Positions 24,118 to 33,254 of a DNA stretch of 64,000 nt are shown here, piece by piece. The DNA is from Oscillospiraceae bacterium (GTDB lineage: Bacteria; Bacillota; Clostridia; Oscillospirales; CAG-272). The stretch's first letter is position 1. Each line of letters opens with the position of its first letter. The stretch is taken from positions 62,001-126,000 of the forward strand of contig SVTY01000003.1 in assembly GCA_015063535.1 (NCBI GenBank). Direction: 5' to 3'. The notes beneath the pieces were generated by a model. The model searched no databases. It saw only the letters and a list, made by a program, of their open reading frames with translations, and was not told the DNA's origin. Position numbers and translations under genes: made by a program.

Positions 24118-25734
24118 ATGAAAATCACGAAAAGAATTTGTTGCGTACTCTTGGCACTGTTGATGTGTCTACCTCTCCTTGTTGCTTGTAAAAACAAGGG
24201 CGAGAATCCGGCTGATACCACGTCCGATCAAGCCGGTGGAACTCAAGCGGGCGTGGGAAGCGTCGGAAATTCCGATGTGACGGACGAGGTTGTTGAATAC
24301 GACGAAAACGGATACCAAAAGGACAAACTCGGAAACAAGGACTTCGGCGGACAGGCGATCAATATTCTGGGCTGGACCGAGGCTCCCTACGATGAGCTGG
24401 ATATTAAATATGAAGATATCGAGGGCTCGGTTCTGGGTCAGCAGGTCTACAACCGCAACCGCCGTACCGAGGCGAGAATGAAGGTCAAGCTGGTGGTGCG
24501 CACGGTATCCGGCAACAACGGTTCTTACAATAAGGTTTATGTCAAAGAATGTGAGCAGGCGGTGACCGATCGTTCGGTAGATCTGTTTGCTTGCTATTCC
24601 ATGGCGGCAACGCCTCTGATGGTTCAGGGCTATCTTGCCAATCTGCGCTCCTTTGAGGTCATTGATTTTGATGCCCCCTGGTGGTCGGAAGATCTGATCA
24701 ACCGCGCGTCTCTGTACGATCGGCTGTACTTTGCTACCGGCTCGATCGCTCCTTCCTTCCTTGCCAGTGGCTTTATGACCTTCTTCAACAAGGAAATGGT
24801 CGATCAGTATTTGTATGCCAACAATGCCACGGAGGAATTCGATGCCGAGGATCTGTACGCCATGGTGTACAACGATACCTGGACGATGGATAACTTCATC
24901 AAGCTGGCGAAGAACGTAACCATAGTCGGCGGAACCAAGACCGATACCGAGACCTACGGCTATGTTTGCTCGGTCTCCTGTGTGGATCCTTGGTATCAGG
25001 CAGCGGATCTTGTGACGCTGGATAACGCCCCCGACGGCTCAATTCAGATCTCCGATGACTGGAATTCTGCCAAGGCGCAGGATGTGGTATCCAAGATGTA
25101 TAGCTTCTTTATCTCCAACAGCGCCGGTGTGGAAGCCCATATGAGTGAGTACAAGACGATCAGCTATCAAAACGCATGGGGCAAGGGCACCGCAATGTTC
25201 ACGACGGGTACCTTTTCTCAGCTGGCAAGCGCAGTGAAGGGAAGCGCCGTTATTGCCGAGAAGGGAATCGGTATTTTGCCGATGCCCAAGTATAACTCGG
25301 ATCAGGAGGAGTATCTGTCTACGGCGGCATTCCCCTTCACGCTGTACTCTATCAACCGCAATTCCGATTATACAGAGGCTTGTGCCAATGTGCTGGAGTG
25401 CATGGCTTCCGAGGGTTACCGCTTGACCGAGCCCGCTCTGTACGATACGGCACTGAAGATCCAGTCCACCGACAGCAATGAGGGCACCAAGGACCGTGAT
25501 ATGATGGATGTCATCCGCGATACCATCCGTGTGGATGTAGGACGGCTTCATAATAATAATGTAAAGAGTCTTGGATGGGGAATGGTTCGGAACTCCTGGT
25601 ATACCGATATGAAGAACAACAGTCCCTACTCTACATATGAGTCCTTCTTTGAGTCCAAGAGAGAGTCGTTGGAGTTGGCACTGGAGCAGATGAACGAGAC
25701 GGTTTACAACATCGAGTCGGTGTACGGAAACTGA
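24118..25734 (+). CDS. Extracellular solute-binding lipoprotein (family 1-like, carbohydrate ABC type)
   Basis: 538 residues with a lipobox ending at Cys24 followed by a Thr/Gly/Ser linker. The mature part reads as a two-lobed periplasmic-binding fold: I-N-I-L-G-W at the first strand, W-W-S-E-D and F-F-N-K-E-M typical of cluster B sugar-binding proteins, and Y-N-D-T-W-T-M-D-N-F preceding a helix. It would capture a glycan fragment outside the cell. No ABC permease or ATPase gene is nearby, so either the transporter lies elsewhere or the protein works as a surface glycan receptor. GGAGGA precedes the ATG. It is followed by two EEP-fold genes in the same operon. Confidence 0.82.
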   Translation: MKITKRICCVLLALLMCLPLLVACKNKGENPADTTSDQAGGTQAGVGSVGNSDVTDEVVEYDENGYQKDKLGNKDFGGQAINILGWTEAPYDELDIKYEDIEGSVLGQQVYNRNRRTEARMKVKLVVRTVSGNNGSYNKVYVKECEQAVTDRSVDLFACYSMAATPLMVQGYLANLRSFEVIDFDAPWWSEDLINRASLYDRLYFATGSIAPSFLASGFMTFFNKEMVDQYLYANNATEEFDAEDLYAMVYNDTWTMDNFIKLAKNVTIVGGTKTDTETYGYVCSVSCVDPWYQAADLVTLDNAPDGSIQISDDWNSAKAQDVVSKMYSFFISNSAGVEAHMSEYKTISYQNAWGKGTAMFTTGTFSQLASAVKGSAVIAEKGIGILPMPKYNSDQEEYLSTAAFPFTLYSINRNSDYTEACANVLECMASEGYRLTEPALYDTALKIQSTDSNEGTKDRDMMDVIRDTIRVDVGRLHNNNVKSLGWGMVRNSWYTDMKNNSPYSTYESFFESKRESLELALEQMNETVYNIESVYGN

Positions 25735-25753
25735 TTGAAGAAAGAGGTACGAT

Positions 25754-27502
25754 ATGAAAAAACTGCTTTGTATGCTTTTGGCGGTATTGATGCTCCTTGG
25801 GGTGCTTGCCGCTTGTAGTAAGGATGAGTCGGTCGGGGAAGAGACGACCGGTGAGGGCGTTGGCGCTCCCGTAGGCACACAGCCTGCGGGAAGCGATACG
25901 ACGGAGCCCGAGTCCGAGGTAGTGGAGACCATCACCATCGTGGAGGACGGCGTGGCTCAGTTCTATATTGTAGCTTCCGCTCAGTATACCGAAACGCTGG
26001 CGTACATCCAGAAGGATCTGGAGAAGAAGGGCGGCGTGATGCTGGATGCGAAGGCAGAGGCTGACGCAAGCTCGTCGAAGCATGCTATTTATGTTGGAAG
26101 CGATTATGACACTATTTGTCCCGATGCCGAGGTGAAGCTGCTGTACGGCGGTTATGCTGTGGTATATGTGGATGGCGATATCCACTTCTGCGGTATGGAT
26201 GATGAGACGACCAAGCGGGCGGCAACCAAGTTCTTGTCATCCATTCCCGTGAAGGAGTGTGTGACGAAGAATGCGGAAGGTAAGATCACGCTGGCGATCC
26301 CCTCTTCGCTGATGATGGTTTGGAATCCCTGCTATACCGTGACGAAGCCCGAGCTGCTTTCCGTGCATGTTTCCGAGTATAAGGTGGTGTATGCGCAGAA
26401 CGGTACCTATGTGGACGAGGCGATCGTGGCAACGTTGCAGGACAATGTGGGACAGGTGACCGGCTATACGCCCGACGCGATCAAGAGCGATGCGGCAGAG
26501 GCAGAGCATGAGATCATTCTGAACCGTGCAAGAGGAACCAAGCCCACGCTGAAGGAGACAGAATATGCCATCAAGTCCGAGGGCAGCAAGATCTACATTG
26601 ATTACGGCAGTACCTTGGCGGCGGTTACGGCATTGGAGGAGCTGAAAAACAAGGACTTTTACGGAAAGACCTCTTACGATATCTCCAAGACCATCGACGA
26701 TACCATGGCGATGACGACCAAGGGTGCGGATGAGGTTCGGATCATTTCCAGCAACGTGCTGTTTACCAACGCAGAAAATGCCGAGCTTCCTTATGAGCAG
26801 AGAGCGGCACTTTTGTCGGATATCTACCTGACATGGAAGCCCGATTTCATCGGCTTGCAGGAGTCTAAGGGCGGTATTGGTGATGCGATCAAGGAGGCAC
26901 TGGCAGATGAGTACGGCTACATCAATCAGGCTTTGAGCGGAAGCGGACATACGCCGATCCTGTATGACAAGGATGTGTGGGAGCCTGTGACCGAGGGCGG
27001 ACAGATCGTTCAGAAGCATGAGATGTTCCAGTCGCAACACTGCTGGGATTACGAGTGGGTCATGTTCCAAAAGATCGATGACACCGACACGAAGGTGATC
27101 ATGATGAATCTCCACTTCCAGCCGAGAGGCTACAAGGGTGAGGAGCGTCCCGAGTCGATGGACAAATTCAATGCCGAGGTACAGCGTCTGGAATCGGTAT
27201 ATCCCACCATTCCGATCATCGCAACCGGCGACTACAACACGAGACTTACCATGGGCAGAGATCCCGAGATCGGAAATGACGGTTGGAATGAGGATGTGAT
27301 TATAGGCACGAATCTGCAATCCAGCGGCGCCTTGACAGAGGATACCGACGATCCCAACGGCAGTGCCATCGACCATGTTTGCGTGTCCAAGAATCTGGTA
27401 ACGGTGGTTCGCAATGTGCGGATCAAGTACGAGCTGATGGTGAAATCCTCTGACCACCAGCCTGTCTTTGCGGATATCAAGCTGACTCCGCCGACTGCCT
27501 GA
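25754..27502 (+). CDS. Lipoprotein with two alpha/beta modules and an EEP-fold phosphatase/nuclease domain
   Basis: 582 residues, lipobox Cys21. Two copies of an alpha/beta module follow (about 57-165 and 180-290), the second with V-S-E-Y-K-V-V-Y, a TGY helix and an I-I-L-N strand. The C-terminal third (about 320-582) is an endonuclease/exonuclease/phosphatase domain: S-S-N-V-L-F, I-G-L-Q-E-S, N-L-H-F-Q-P-R-G, G-D-Y-N-T, I-D-H-V and S-S-D-H-Q-P. These are the metal and catalytic motifs. It is surface-exposed and could act on phosphodiesters or phosphomonoesters of glycans, lipids or DNA. Start 19 bases after the binding protein; same operon. Confidence 0.82.
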   Translation: MKKLLCMLLAVLMLLGVLAACSKDESVGEETTGEGVGAPVGTQPAGSDTTEPESEVVETITIVEDGVAQFYIVASAQYTETLAYIQKDLEKKGGVMLDAKAEADASSSKHAIYVGSDYDTICPDAEVKLLYGGYAVVYVDGDIHFCGMDDETTKRAATKFLSSIPVKECVTKNAEGKITLAIPSSLMMVWNPCYTVTKPELLSVHVSEYKVVYAQNGTYVDEAIVATLQDNVGQVTGYTPDAIKSDAAEAEHEIILNRARGTKPTLKETEYAIKSEGSKIYIDYGSTLAAVTALEELKNKDFYGKTSYDISKTIDDTMAMTTKGADEVRIISSNVLFTNAENAELPYEQRAALLSDIYLTWKPDFIGLQESKGGIGDAIKEALADEYGYINQALSGSGHTPILYDKDVWEPVTEGGQIVQKHEMFQSQHCWDYEWVMFQKIDDTDTKVIMMNLHFQPRGYKGEERPESMDKFNAEVQRLESVYPTIPIIATGDYNTRLTMGRDPEIGNDGWNEDVIIGTNLQSSGALTEDTDDPNGSAIDHVCVSKNLVTVVRNVRIKYELMVKSSDHQPVFADIKLTPPTA

Positions 27503-27535
27503 CGGAGAGCTACCGAGAGGCGAAAGGAGAGAACG

Positions 27536-28708
27536 ATGGAAATTCCAAAAATTTTAGGCGTTCCCGTTTCGGAGTATCGGGTGATCTACCGCGGGGACGG
27601 AAACTATGTGGAGCAGATGCTTGCCCACGAGGTGAGCAAGCTGATTATTGAGGCGACGGGGTTTGCGCCCTGTATCGCTACCGACGACACTGCACCGACG
27701 GCGGCGGAAATTCTGCTTGGCAGAACCAACCGTGCCGAGTGGGAGCCGATGGCTCCCACGGCGTATGCCGTGAAGTCTGCGGGAACGGTGATCCGTCTGT
27801 GCTACGGCAGTACGCTGGCGGCGACAGAGGCGATCGCAAGGCTTGGAGAGGTGCTTTTTGAGGAGAGCATTGACCTCTCGGGCGAGATCGAGGACACCAT
27901 GAACATGGCGAAGGCGGAGGGAACGACGCTTCGTGTCATGTCGAGCAATGTGCTTTTCACAAGCGACATCAAGACCACGGGGTTGGCGCACGAAAAGAGA
28001 GCCGATCTTTTGGCGGATATGTACCGCACATGGAAGCCCGATATTTTGGGGCTTCAGGAGGCGAGAGGCGGCATCGGCGACCGAATCTATGAGCAGATCG
28101 CAGACGAGTACACCATGACGAGCCAATCGGTGCGGCGGCATACGCCGATCTTGTACCGTACCGCCGAGTGGCGTCCTGTATTGGATGAGGAAGGAAACCC
28201 CATTCAGAAGATGGAGATGTTCCACAACACCCACTGCTGGGATTATGAGTGGATCATGTTAGAGCAGATCGCCACGGGGCGGAGGGTCATTGCAGGCAAC
28301 CTGCACTTCCAGCCGAGAGGCTACTGCGGCGACATGCGGACGGTTGCCATTCGGATGTTCAACACCGAAATGAAGCGGATCGAAGCCCTCTATCCCGATG
28401 TTCCGATCTTCGTGACGGGCGACTACAACACGCCCCGTAAGATGAAGCGGATGGTGGAGAACGACTGGAAGGACGGCTGGGATGACATCGTGGACGGCAC
28501 GCATCTGTTGTGCGCCGGACAGCTTTGTACGGCGACCAGCTCGACGGGCAACGTCAGAAACGCCGACCCGAACGGAGTTCTCATTGACCATGTGTGCATG
28601 TCGTATCATTTGGTCGAGAGAGTGCATTATTTGCGTCGGGTGATCTACAATCTGATGCTGAAATCGTCGGATCACAGACCTTGCTTTGCGGATATTACGT
28701 TGAAGTAA
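27536..28708 (+). CDS. EEP-fold phosphatase/nuclease, signal-less paralogue
   Basis: 390 residues. It closely resembles the second module plus EEP domain of the preceding lipoprotein but has no signal peptide and only one alpha/beta module (about 8-125, with V-S-E-Y-R-V-I-Y and I-L-L-G-R-T-N-R). All EEP motifs are kept: S-S-N-V-L-F, L-G-L-Q-E-A, N-L-H-F-Q-P-R-G, G-D-Y-N-T, I-D-H-V and S-S-D-H-R-P. It is probably cytoplasmic and arose by duplication with loss of the leader. AAAGGAG precedes the ATG. Confidence 0.82.
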   Translation: MEIPKILGVPVSEYRVIYRGDGNYVEQMLAHEVSKLIIEATGFAPCIATDDTAPTAAEILLGRTNRAEWEPMAPTAYAVKSAGTVIRLCYGSTLAATEAIARLGEVLFEESIDLSGEIEDTMNMAKAEGTTLRVMSSNVLFTSDIKTTGLAHEKRADLLADMYRTWKPDILGLQEARGGIGDRIYEQIADEYTMTSQSVRRHTPILYRTAEWRPVLDEEGNPIQKMEMFHNTHCWDYEWIMLEQIATGRRVIAGNLHFQPRGYCGDMRTVAIRMFNTEMKRIEALYPDVPIFVTGDYNTPRKMKRMVENDWKDGWDDIVDGTHLLCAGQLCTATSSTGNVRNADPNGVLIDHVCMSYHLVERVHYLRRVIYNLMLKSSDHRPCFADITLK

Positions 28709-28727
28709 TGTAGGGGAGGCGGATGTG

Positions 28728-28856
28728 CGGACAGTCGAGGACGCCTGTCCCTACGGCGATGTGCGTACGAGCAGAGTGGGGTGACCTACAAACCTGTAGG
28801 GGCGATCATCGGTCGTCCGCTTCACGGCGGGAGTAAACCCCCGCCCTACAACGAGG
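28728..28856. repeat. Cluster of intergenic palindromic repeats
   Basis: Three repeat types lie side by side: CGGACAGTCGAGGACGCC-TGTCCCTAC (28728-28754); CCTGTAGGGGCGATCATCGG (about 28793-28812); and GGCGGGAGTAAACCCCCGCC (28827-28846) followed by CTACAA. Each is a short imperfect palindrome next to a CTACA or TGTAGG border, like the copies at 2.7, 33.1 and 43.7 kb. Confidence 0.75.
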
Positions 28857-28940
28857 TGTGTGCCAACATGGCATCTTAAAATGTTCCCAACTTCGACGAG
28901 GTCGAAGAAAAAATATTTTATTATAAAAGGAGAGACTTTT

Positions 28941-31900
28941 ATGAACGCAAAACACACAACCAAAAAAGCGTTGTCGGTGCTGTTGGCGGTTCTGATGCTG
29001 GTCATGGTCTTCCCCGCAGGGGTGGTAACCATTACGGCGGCAGGAAAGGACGGAGATTTTGCTCTGAATGACACCGATACGACGTACACCATCGACGGTC
29101 CCTTGGACTGGAATGAGGTGGCAAGGCTGTCTGCCGCAGGCGAGACCTTTGCCGGCAAGACGATCCAGCTTGCCGCAGACATTGACGGAACGGCTGCGAA
29201 AGAAGCAGGCGTGACTCTCGCAACCCCTCTGTTTACGAGCTTCGCCGGAACCTTTACCGGCTTGAAGAACGCAAACGGGGCAACCAATGCGGAGAAGTAT
29301 TATACCGTTAGCAATGTAACGTCTACAAAGACGGTGATTGCTGATAAAGTTGCTGCGGCTGCAACCTTTACCAGCTTGAATTTTGACAGCGTGAGGGTTG
29401 AAAACCCCGACGGAACAAGCATCTCTGTTTTGATTGGGGAAGAGACTTTTTCCGGTGAAGGCGGTGTCAAGATCAATTACATTTATATGGATAACTGTAC
29501 CGCAATTGGCAACAGTAACGTAGCTTTGTTGGTTGGCAAATCGACCGGTGGTGCCAGTGATTCAAGCCCGAATTTGGTTATCAATAATGTGACGATAACC
29601 AATGGTACGGCAACCGGCACCGATTCGCAGACAGCCCTTTTGTGTGCGTATGCATCGCATACCGTTAAGCTGACCGATGTATCGGTACACGGCACGGTAA
29701 CCGGAGCGTATCGCGCAGCTGCGGTGATTGCTTTGGGCTCCGGCGGAAGGCAAAAATTCACTCTGACTCGGGTTAATGTGCTGGAAGGAACGGTTGTCAA
29801 CGGTGGAACCACCGCCTTAACTACGGATGAGAAATCGCAATTAAATTCCGCCTTACAAGGAAACGCTCTGTTTATTGGTCAGCTTTATAAAGTAAACTAC
29901 GAAGGTTTTGCGACCTTTAACGATTGTTCCGCAAAAGGTACGGTCAACGGAGTAAATAAGAACGGCTTGTATGTCGGTCATGCAAACGGAGAAGGTATTG
30001 AGTCGAACGATACGGTTACTCCGGGTTACAAATTGACCTTTAACAATTGTTCTGCCCAAGGAACGGTAAACGGTAGCGGAACGCTCGACAACACAGCAGC
30101 CGGAAAAACAATGTCAACCAACACCCACTCTGCTTTGTATGTAGGACATAGCGAAAATTCGAGTGTCACCATTACAAACTGTACGGCACAGGGAACAGTG
30201 ACCGGAAATGCAGAGAACGGTCTGTTTGTCGGCCGTGCGGACGGTGATACAAAGAGCGGCACTGCCGTAACGATTAAGGGTTCTACCGCCAACGGTACCG
30301 TGAATGCCACCGGTAGTTCGAATGCGCTGTATGTAGGGCATGATTTCAGAACACCGATTACAACAGGTACCTATACTCCCACCGGCGGAAGTGCCATTCC
30401 CTGCGTGGCGAGCGGTACCGTAAAGGGTTCATCCTATTTGGGCGGCGTGATCGGACGAGTTTTTAACAAAGCGGATCATGTGAATCAGCTGAAAGATATT
30501 CAGGTCAAAGATCTGACAGTGAATGGCTCATTCGGCATCAGCGGCGTCGTTGGCATGCTTCGAAATGATTCTAACAATAAGGTTGCTCAGACCCTAACAC
30601 TGGAAAATGTAGACCTGACCGATGTAACCGTAAAAGCTACCGGTTACGGAGCAGGTGGTGTGCTCGGTGCTATGACTGATATCGGCGCAGCTACCATTAC
30701 CATCAACAATTCGGATCTGACAAATATCCAAGTGCTCGGTACGGACGATGGCGCAACGAATGTGGGTGGCGTGGTCGGACGTCTGACGACTGCGGCGGCA
30801 TTGACGATCAGCAACCTTACGCTTTCGGGAGAAAATGTCGTATCTACCACAGCCGTAGCAGAACAATCTCCTGCGGCAGACCGAGGTGTCGGCGGCTTGA
30901 TCGGAGCCAATCAAAGCTCGTCTTCAAGCGGCGTGAAGATTCAAAATGTGACCATTGAGGATCAGCTGACGGTCTCTTACAACAATCGGGCAGGTGCGCT
31001 GATCGGAAAGAACCATTCTAAGGTGGCTTTGCTGATCGACGGTGTGACGGTCGCAGAGGGTGCAACCGTGCAGGTCAACGGCGCAACGGATGCCGCTGCT
31101 GTGGGTATTTCCAAGGCAGGCGGCTTGATCGGTGAAAAAACCAGCACCGGCTCCGTAGCTATTAAAAATGTAACCTTTGCCGGATCGGTAACGACTACGG
31201 CAGAAAACGGTATTTCCGGCGGCGTGATCGGTAACTGGGAAGAAAACAGCAAGCTGGCTGTGTCGAACGTAACCGTGACCGAGACGGGAGCCGTTACGTT
31301 GAGCGCAAAGAATAGCGCAGGTGTTGTTGTAGGCAGAATGGTCGGAAGCAATGCTGAACACGAGATCGCGAATATTGTCTCGATGGGTACGCTGTCACTG
31401 ACCACCAAAAATATGGACGGATACCAAGGCGCAGGCGGCGTGATTGGTTATTATCAGGCAAGCGATACGGCTGAGACACTTACGGTGACCAACGTAGCTC
31501 TGGACAACTTGACCGTGGAATCCAATACCGGTAAATCACTTGCCGGTCAAGATCTTGTTTCCATGAACCGTGAATCCATTGGTGTAGGCGGTGTGATCGG
31601 AAATTATCGTGCATGGATCAATTCTGCTCTGATCATTCAGAATGTCTTGATCGGAGGCGGTACGCTTTCCATGACCGGTATCGGCTCGGATGGAAGTACG
31701 ATATATCATAAGGACGGTTCGGTCGGCGGTATCCTTGGCTATGTTTCGGAGTATGCTGGAATGTACAAGGTTGACCATGACGGAGACAGTACGACGGCTA
31801 CGGAGTATGTCTTAGACCGTTACACAGGAACCATTACCATCGCTAATTGCGAGACAAACTTGGCTCTTAATTCGGCAATCAAGACCAGCAACCAAGGTGT

Positions 31901-32852
31901 CGGCGGTCTTGTCGGTTCTTACGGACAGAGAGGTCAAAACGATGATGCTATTCCCGATTCGCATGCTTCTTCTGTATTGAATATTTCCGACTGTGTTGTC
32001 GGCGGTTCCGTGAGCGGTGCTAACAACTCGGTCGCAGGTGTGATTGGCTTTGTCGGCTTCTGCGGATCGACGGTGAATATCAACCGTGTGATCGTGGATG
32101 CCAGTGCGATCACTACGACGGATGACGCACAGGTCGGCTTGATCCTCGGACGTGCGCTTCGTACAGGTATTGCCCTGACGGTCGCTAACTGCTCCACCAC
32201 GCTGACCGAAGCCATTTCCATGGCAGGTGATCTTGGCGCGCAGAAAGGACATGAGCCCACCGACGACGGCTATGCTCTCACAGGCTGTACCATTATGGTC
32301 AACGGTATTGCCTATACCGCAGGCACTGACGGCTGGAACGGCGGTGCGTTTGATCTTCAGTCCGACGTTATCGCTATTGTTTCCGACGCCGAGATCGCAA
32401 AGATGGTGACCTACGGCACTGACGGCTACATTGATTCTGTTCGGGGACACGTGGTTGGCGGCTATGAGCAGCATACGACGCCCGGTGAGGACGGAACCTA
32501 TGATATCCGCTTTATCGCTCTGGTCAATCAGAACGACGAAAACGTGAAGGAATACGGTATCTCTCTCCGCATGACCGACAGCAACGGTGAGGTGACCTAC
32601 TTTGCCGTGACCTGCGAGGCATATGAGGTGCTGGAGGGCTTCGACAGAGAGGGTCTGCCCGCTTATGAGTATGACGCTATGGATGACTACGGCGCAAAGA
32701 AGTTTATTGCGGCTGTGGCTACCAATGTTCCCATGGAGGCTCTGACCTTCGATGTGATCGCTTGGTATACCACGAACAGCGGTGTCACCGTTTACGATAC
32801 CATCAAGACGGCGGAGTACAGCAATGCCGGCGTTCTCGTCAACGCAATGTAA
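28941..32852 (+). CDS. Giant secreted GLUG-type repeat protein A
   Basis: 1303 residues from the ATG at 28941 (AAAAGGAGAG upstream); the longer frame begins in repeats. After a Sec signal peptide (hydrophobic to about residue 33) comes a short domain with T-I-D-G-P-L-D-W and I-Q-L-A-A-D-I-D-G. A very long beta-rich region follows with recurring G-G-V-I-G / V-G-G-L-I-G / G-V-V-G-R-L units 30-60 residues apart, the GLUG-motif style of Gram-positive adhesins. The C-terminal ~110 residues (I-R-F-I-A-L-V-N onward) form a distinct Ig-like cap. There is no LPXTG, lipobox or membrane anchor, so cell attachment is unclear. Close paralogue of the 33255-36923 protein. Adhesin or matrix role inferred. 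Confidence 0.75.
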   Translation: MNAKHTTKKALSVLLAVLMLVMVFPAGVVTITAAGKDGDFALNDTDTTYTIDGPLDWNEVARLSAAGETFAGKTIQLAADIDGTAAKEAGVTLATPLFTSFAGTFTGLKNANGATNAEKYYTVSNVTSTKTVIADKVAAAATFTSLNFDSVRVENPDGTSISVLIGEETFSGEGGVKINYIYMDNCTAIGNSNVALLVGKSTGGASDSSPNLVINNVTITNGTATGTDSQTALLCAYASHTVKLTDVSVHGTVTGAYRAAAVIALGSGGRQKFTLTRVNVLEGTVVNGGTTALTTDEKSQLNSALQGNALFIGQLYKVNYEGFATFNDCSAKGTVNGVNKNGLYVGHANGEGIESNDTVTPGYKLTFNNCSAQGTVNGSGTLDNTAAGKTMSTNTHSALYVGHSENSSVTITNCTAQGTVTGNAENGLFVGRADGDTKSGTAVTIKGSTANGTVNATGSSNALYVGHDFRTPITTGTYTPTGGSAIPCVASGTVKGSSYLGGVIGRVFNKADHVNQLKDIQVKDLTVNGSFGISGVVGMLRNDSNNKVAQTLTLENVDLTDVTVKATGYGAGGVLGAMTDIGAATITINNSDLTNIQVLGTDDGATNVGGVVGRLTTAAALTISNLTLSGENVVSTTAVAEQSPAADRGVGGLIGANQSSSSSGVKIQNVTIEDQLTVSYNNRAGALIGKNHSKVALLIDGVTVAEGATVQVNGATDAAAVGISKAGGLIGEKTSTGSVAIKNVTFAGSVTTTAENGISGGVIGNWEENSKLAVSNVTVTETGAVTLSAKNSAGVVVGRMVGSNAEHEIANIVSMGTLSLTTKNMDGYQGAGGVIGYYQASDTAETLTVTNVALDNLTVESNTGKSLAGQDLVSMNRESIGVGGVIGNYRAWINSALIIQNVLIGGGTLSMTGIGSDGSTIYHKDGSVGGILGYVSEYAGMYKVDHDGDSTTATEYVLDRYTGTITIANCETNLALNSAIKTSNQGVGGLVGSYGQRGQNDDAIPDSHASSVLNISDCVVGGSVSGANNSVAGVIGFVGFCGSTVNINRVIVDASAITTTDDAQVGLILGRALRTGIALTVANCSTTLTEAISMAGDLGAQKGHEPTDDGYALTGCTIMVNGIAYTAGTDGWNGGAFDLQSDVIAIVSDAEIAKMVTYGTDGYIDSVRGHVVGGYEQHTTPGEDGTYDIRFIALVNQNDENVKEYGISLRMTDSNGEVTYFAVTCEAYEVLEGFDREGLPAYEYDAMDDYGAKKFIAAVATNVPMEALTFDVIAWYTTNSGVTVYDTIKTAEYSNAGVLVNAM

Positions 32853-32864
32853 GGAGGTACGATC

Positions 32865-33023
32865 ATGATGAAACATTACAATACTCCCATGGCAGCCTTC
32901 CTTGCGCTGCAGACGGCGGATGTGATTACTTTCTCTCTGTTTGAAAACGTCGGAAGTATCTTCGATATCAAAAACGACGGCAGCAGCAAGCCTGCTCCCG
33001 GTTTTGAGGAAGACGGCGAATAA
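32865..33023 (+). CDS. 52-residue peptide gene between the giant paralogues
   Basis: Starts M-M-K-H-Y-N-T-P and contains L-Q-T-A-D-V-I-T-F-S, then an acidic Gly/Pro/Ser-rich end. A perfect AAGGAGG lies 7 bases before the first ATG, immediately after the stop of protein A, so translation is well supported. There is no signal peptide or clear membrane helix. Short proteins of the form M-K-x-Y-x-x-P...D-V-I/V-T-x-S are, from memory, common unannotated genes in gut Clostridia; this is not checked. It could be a co-factor, a peptide precursor or a regulator of the neighbouring surface proteins (inference). Confidence 0.65.
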   Translation: MMKHYNTPMAAFLALQTADVITFSLFENVGSIFDIKNDGSSKPAPGFEEDGE

Positions 33024-33038
33024 TCGAACAAACCAAAA

Positions 33039-33062
33039 TAGGGGCGAACGAGTTCGCCCCTA
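33039..33062. repeat. GGGGCGAAC palindrome
   Basis: ATAGGGGCGAAC and its complement around GAG, just after the 52-residue gene. The same GGGCGAxAAGTTCGCCC-type element is found at 43648. Confidence 0.7.
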
Positions 33063-33092
33063 TCGGGGCTTTGGGCGGACATGGCGGATGTG

Positions 33093-33216
33093 CGGACAGT
33101 CGAGGACGCCTGTCCCTACAAGAAATGTACAAATTTGGAACGGACAGTCGAGGACGCCCGTCCCTACAAGAAATGTACAAATTTGGAACGGACAGTCAAG
33201 GATGCCCGTCCCTACG
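33093..33216. repeat. Three tandem 48-bp repeats with CGGACAG heads
   Basis: The heads CGGACAGTCGAGGACGCC begin at 33093, 33141 and 33189, exactly 48 bases apart, each ending TCCCTAC. The connecting segment AAGAAATGTACAAATTTGGA is identical between copies. The third copy has drifted (AAG-GAT). The heads are the same element as at 2704 and 28728. The open frame across them is an artefact. Confidence 0.88.
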
Positions 33217-33254
33217 TATGCACCCCTTTATCAACAATGAAAGGAAGCAAATCT

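Noticed and set aside
33093..33216. CRISPR array
   Set aside because: Only three units, and the connecting segments are identical rather than unique spacers; no cas genes nearby.
33081..33254. 58-residue N-terminal extension of giant protein B
   Set aside because: It translates the 48-bp repeats; the signal peptide and ribosome site are at 33255.
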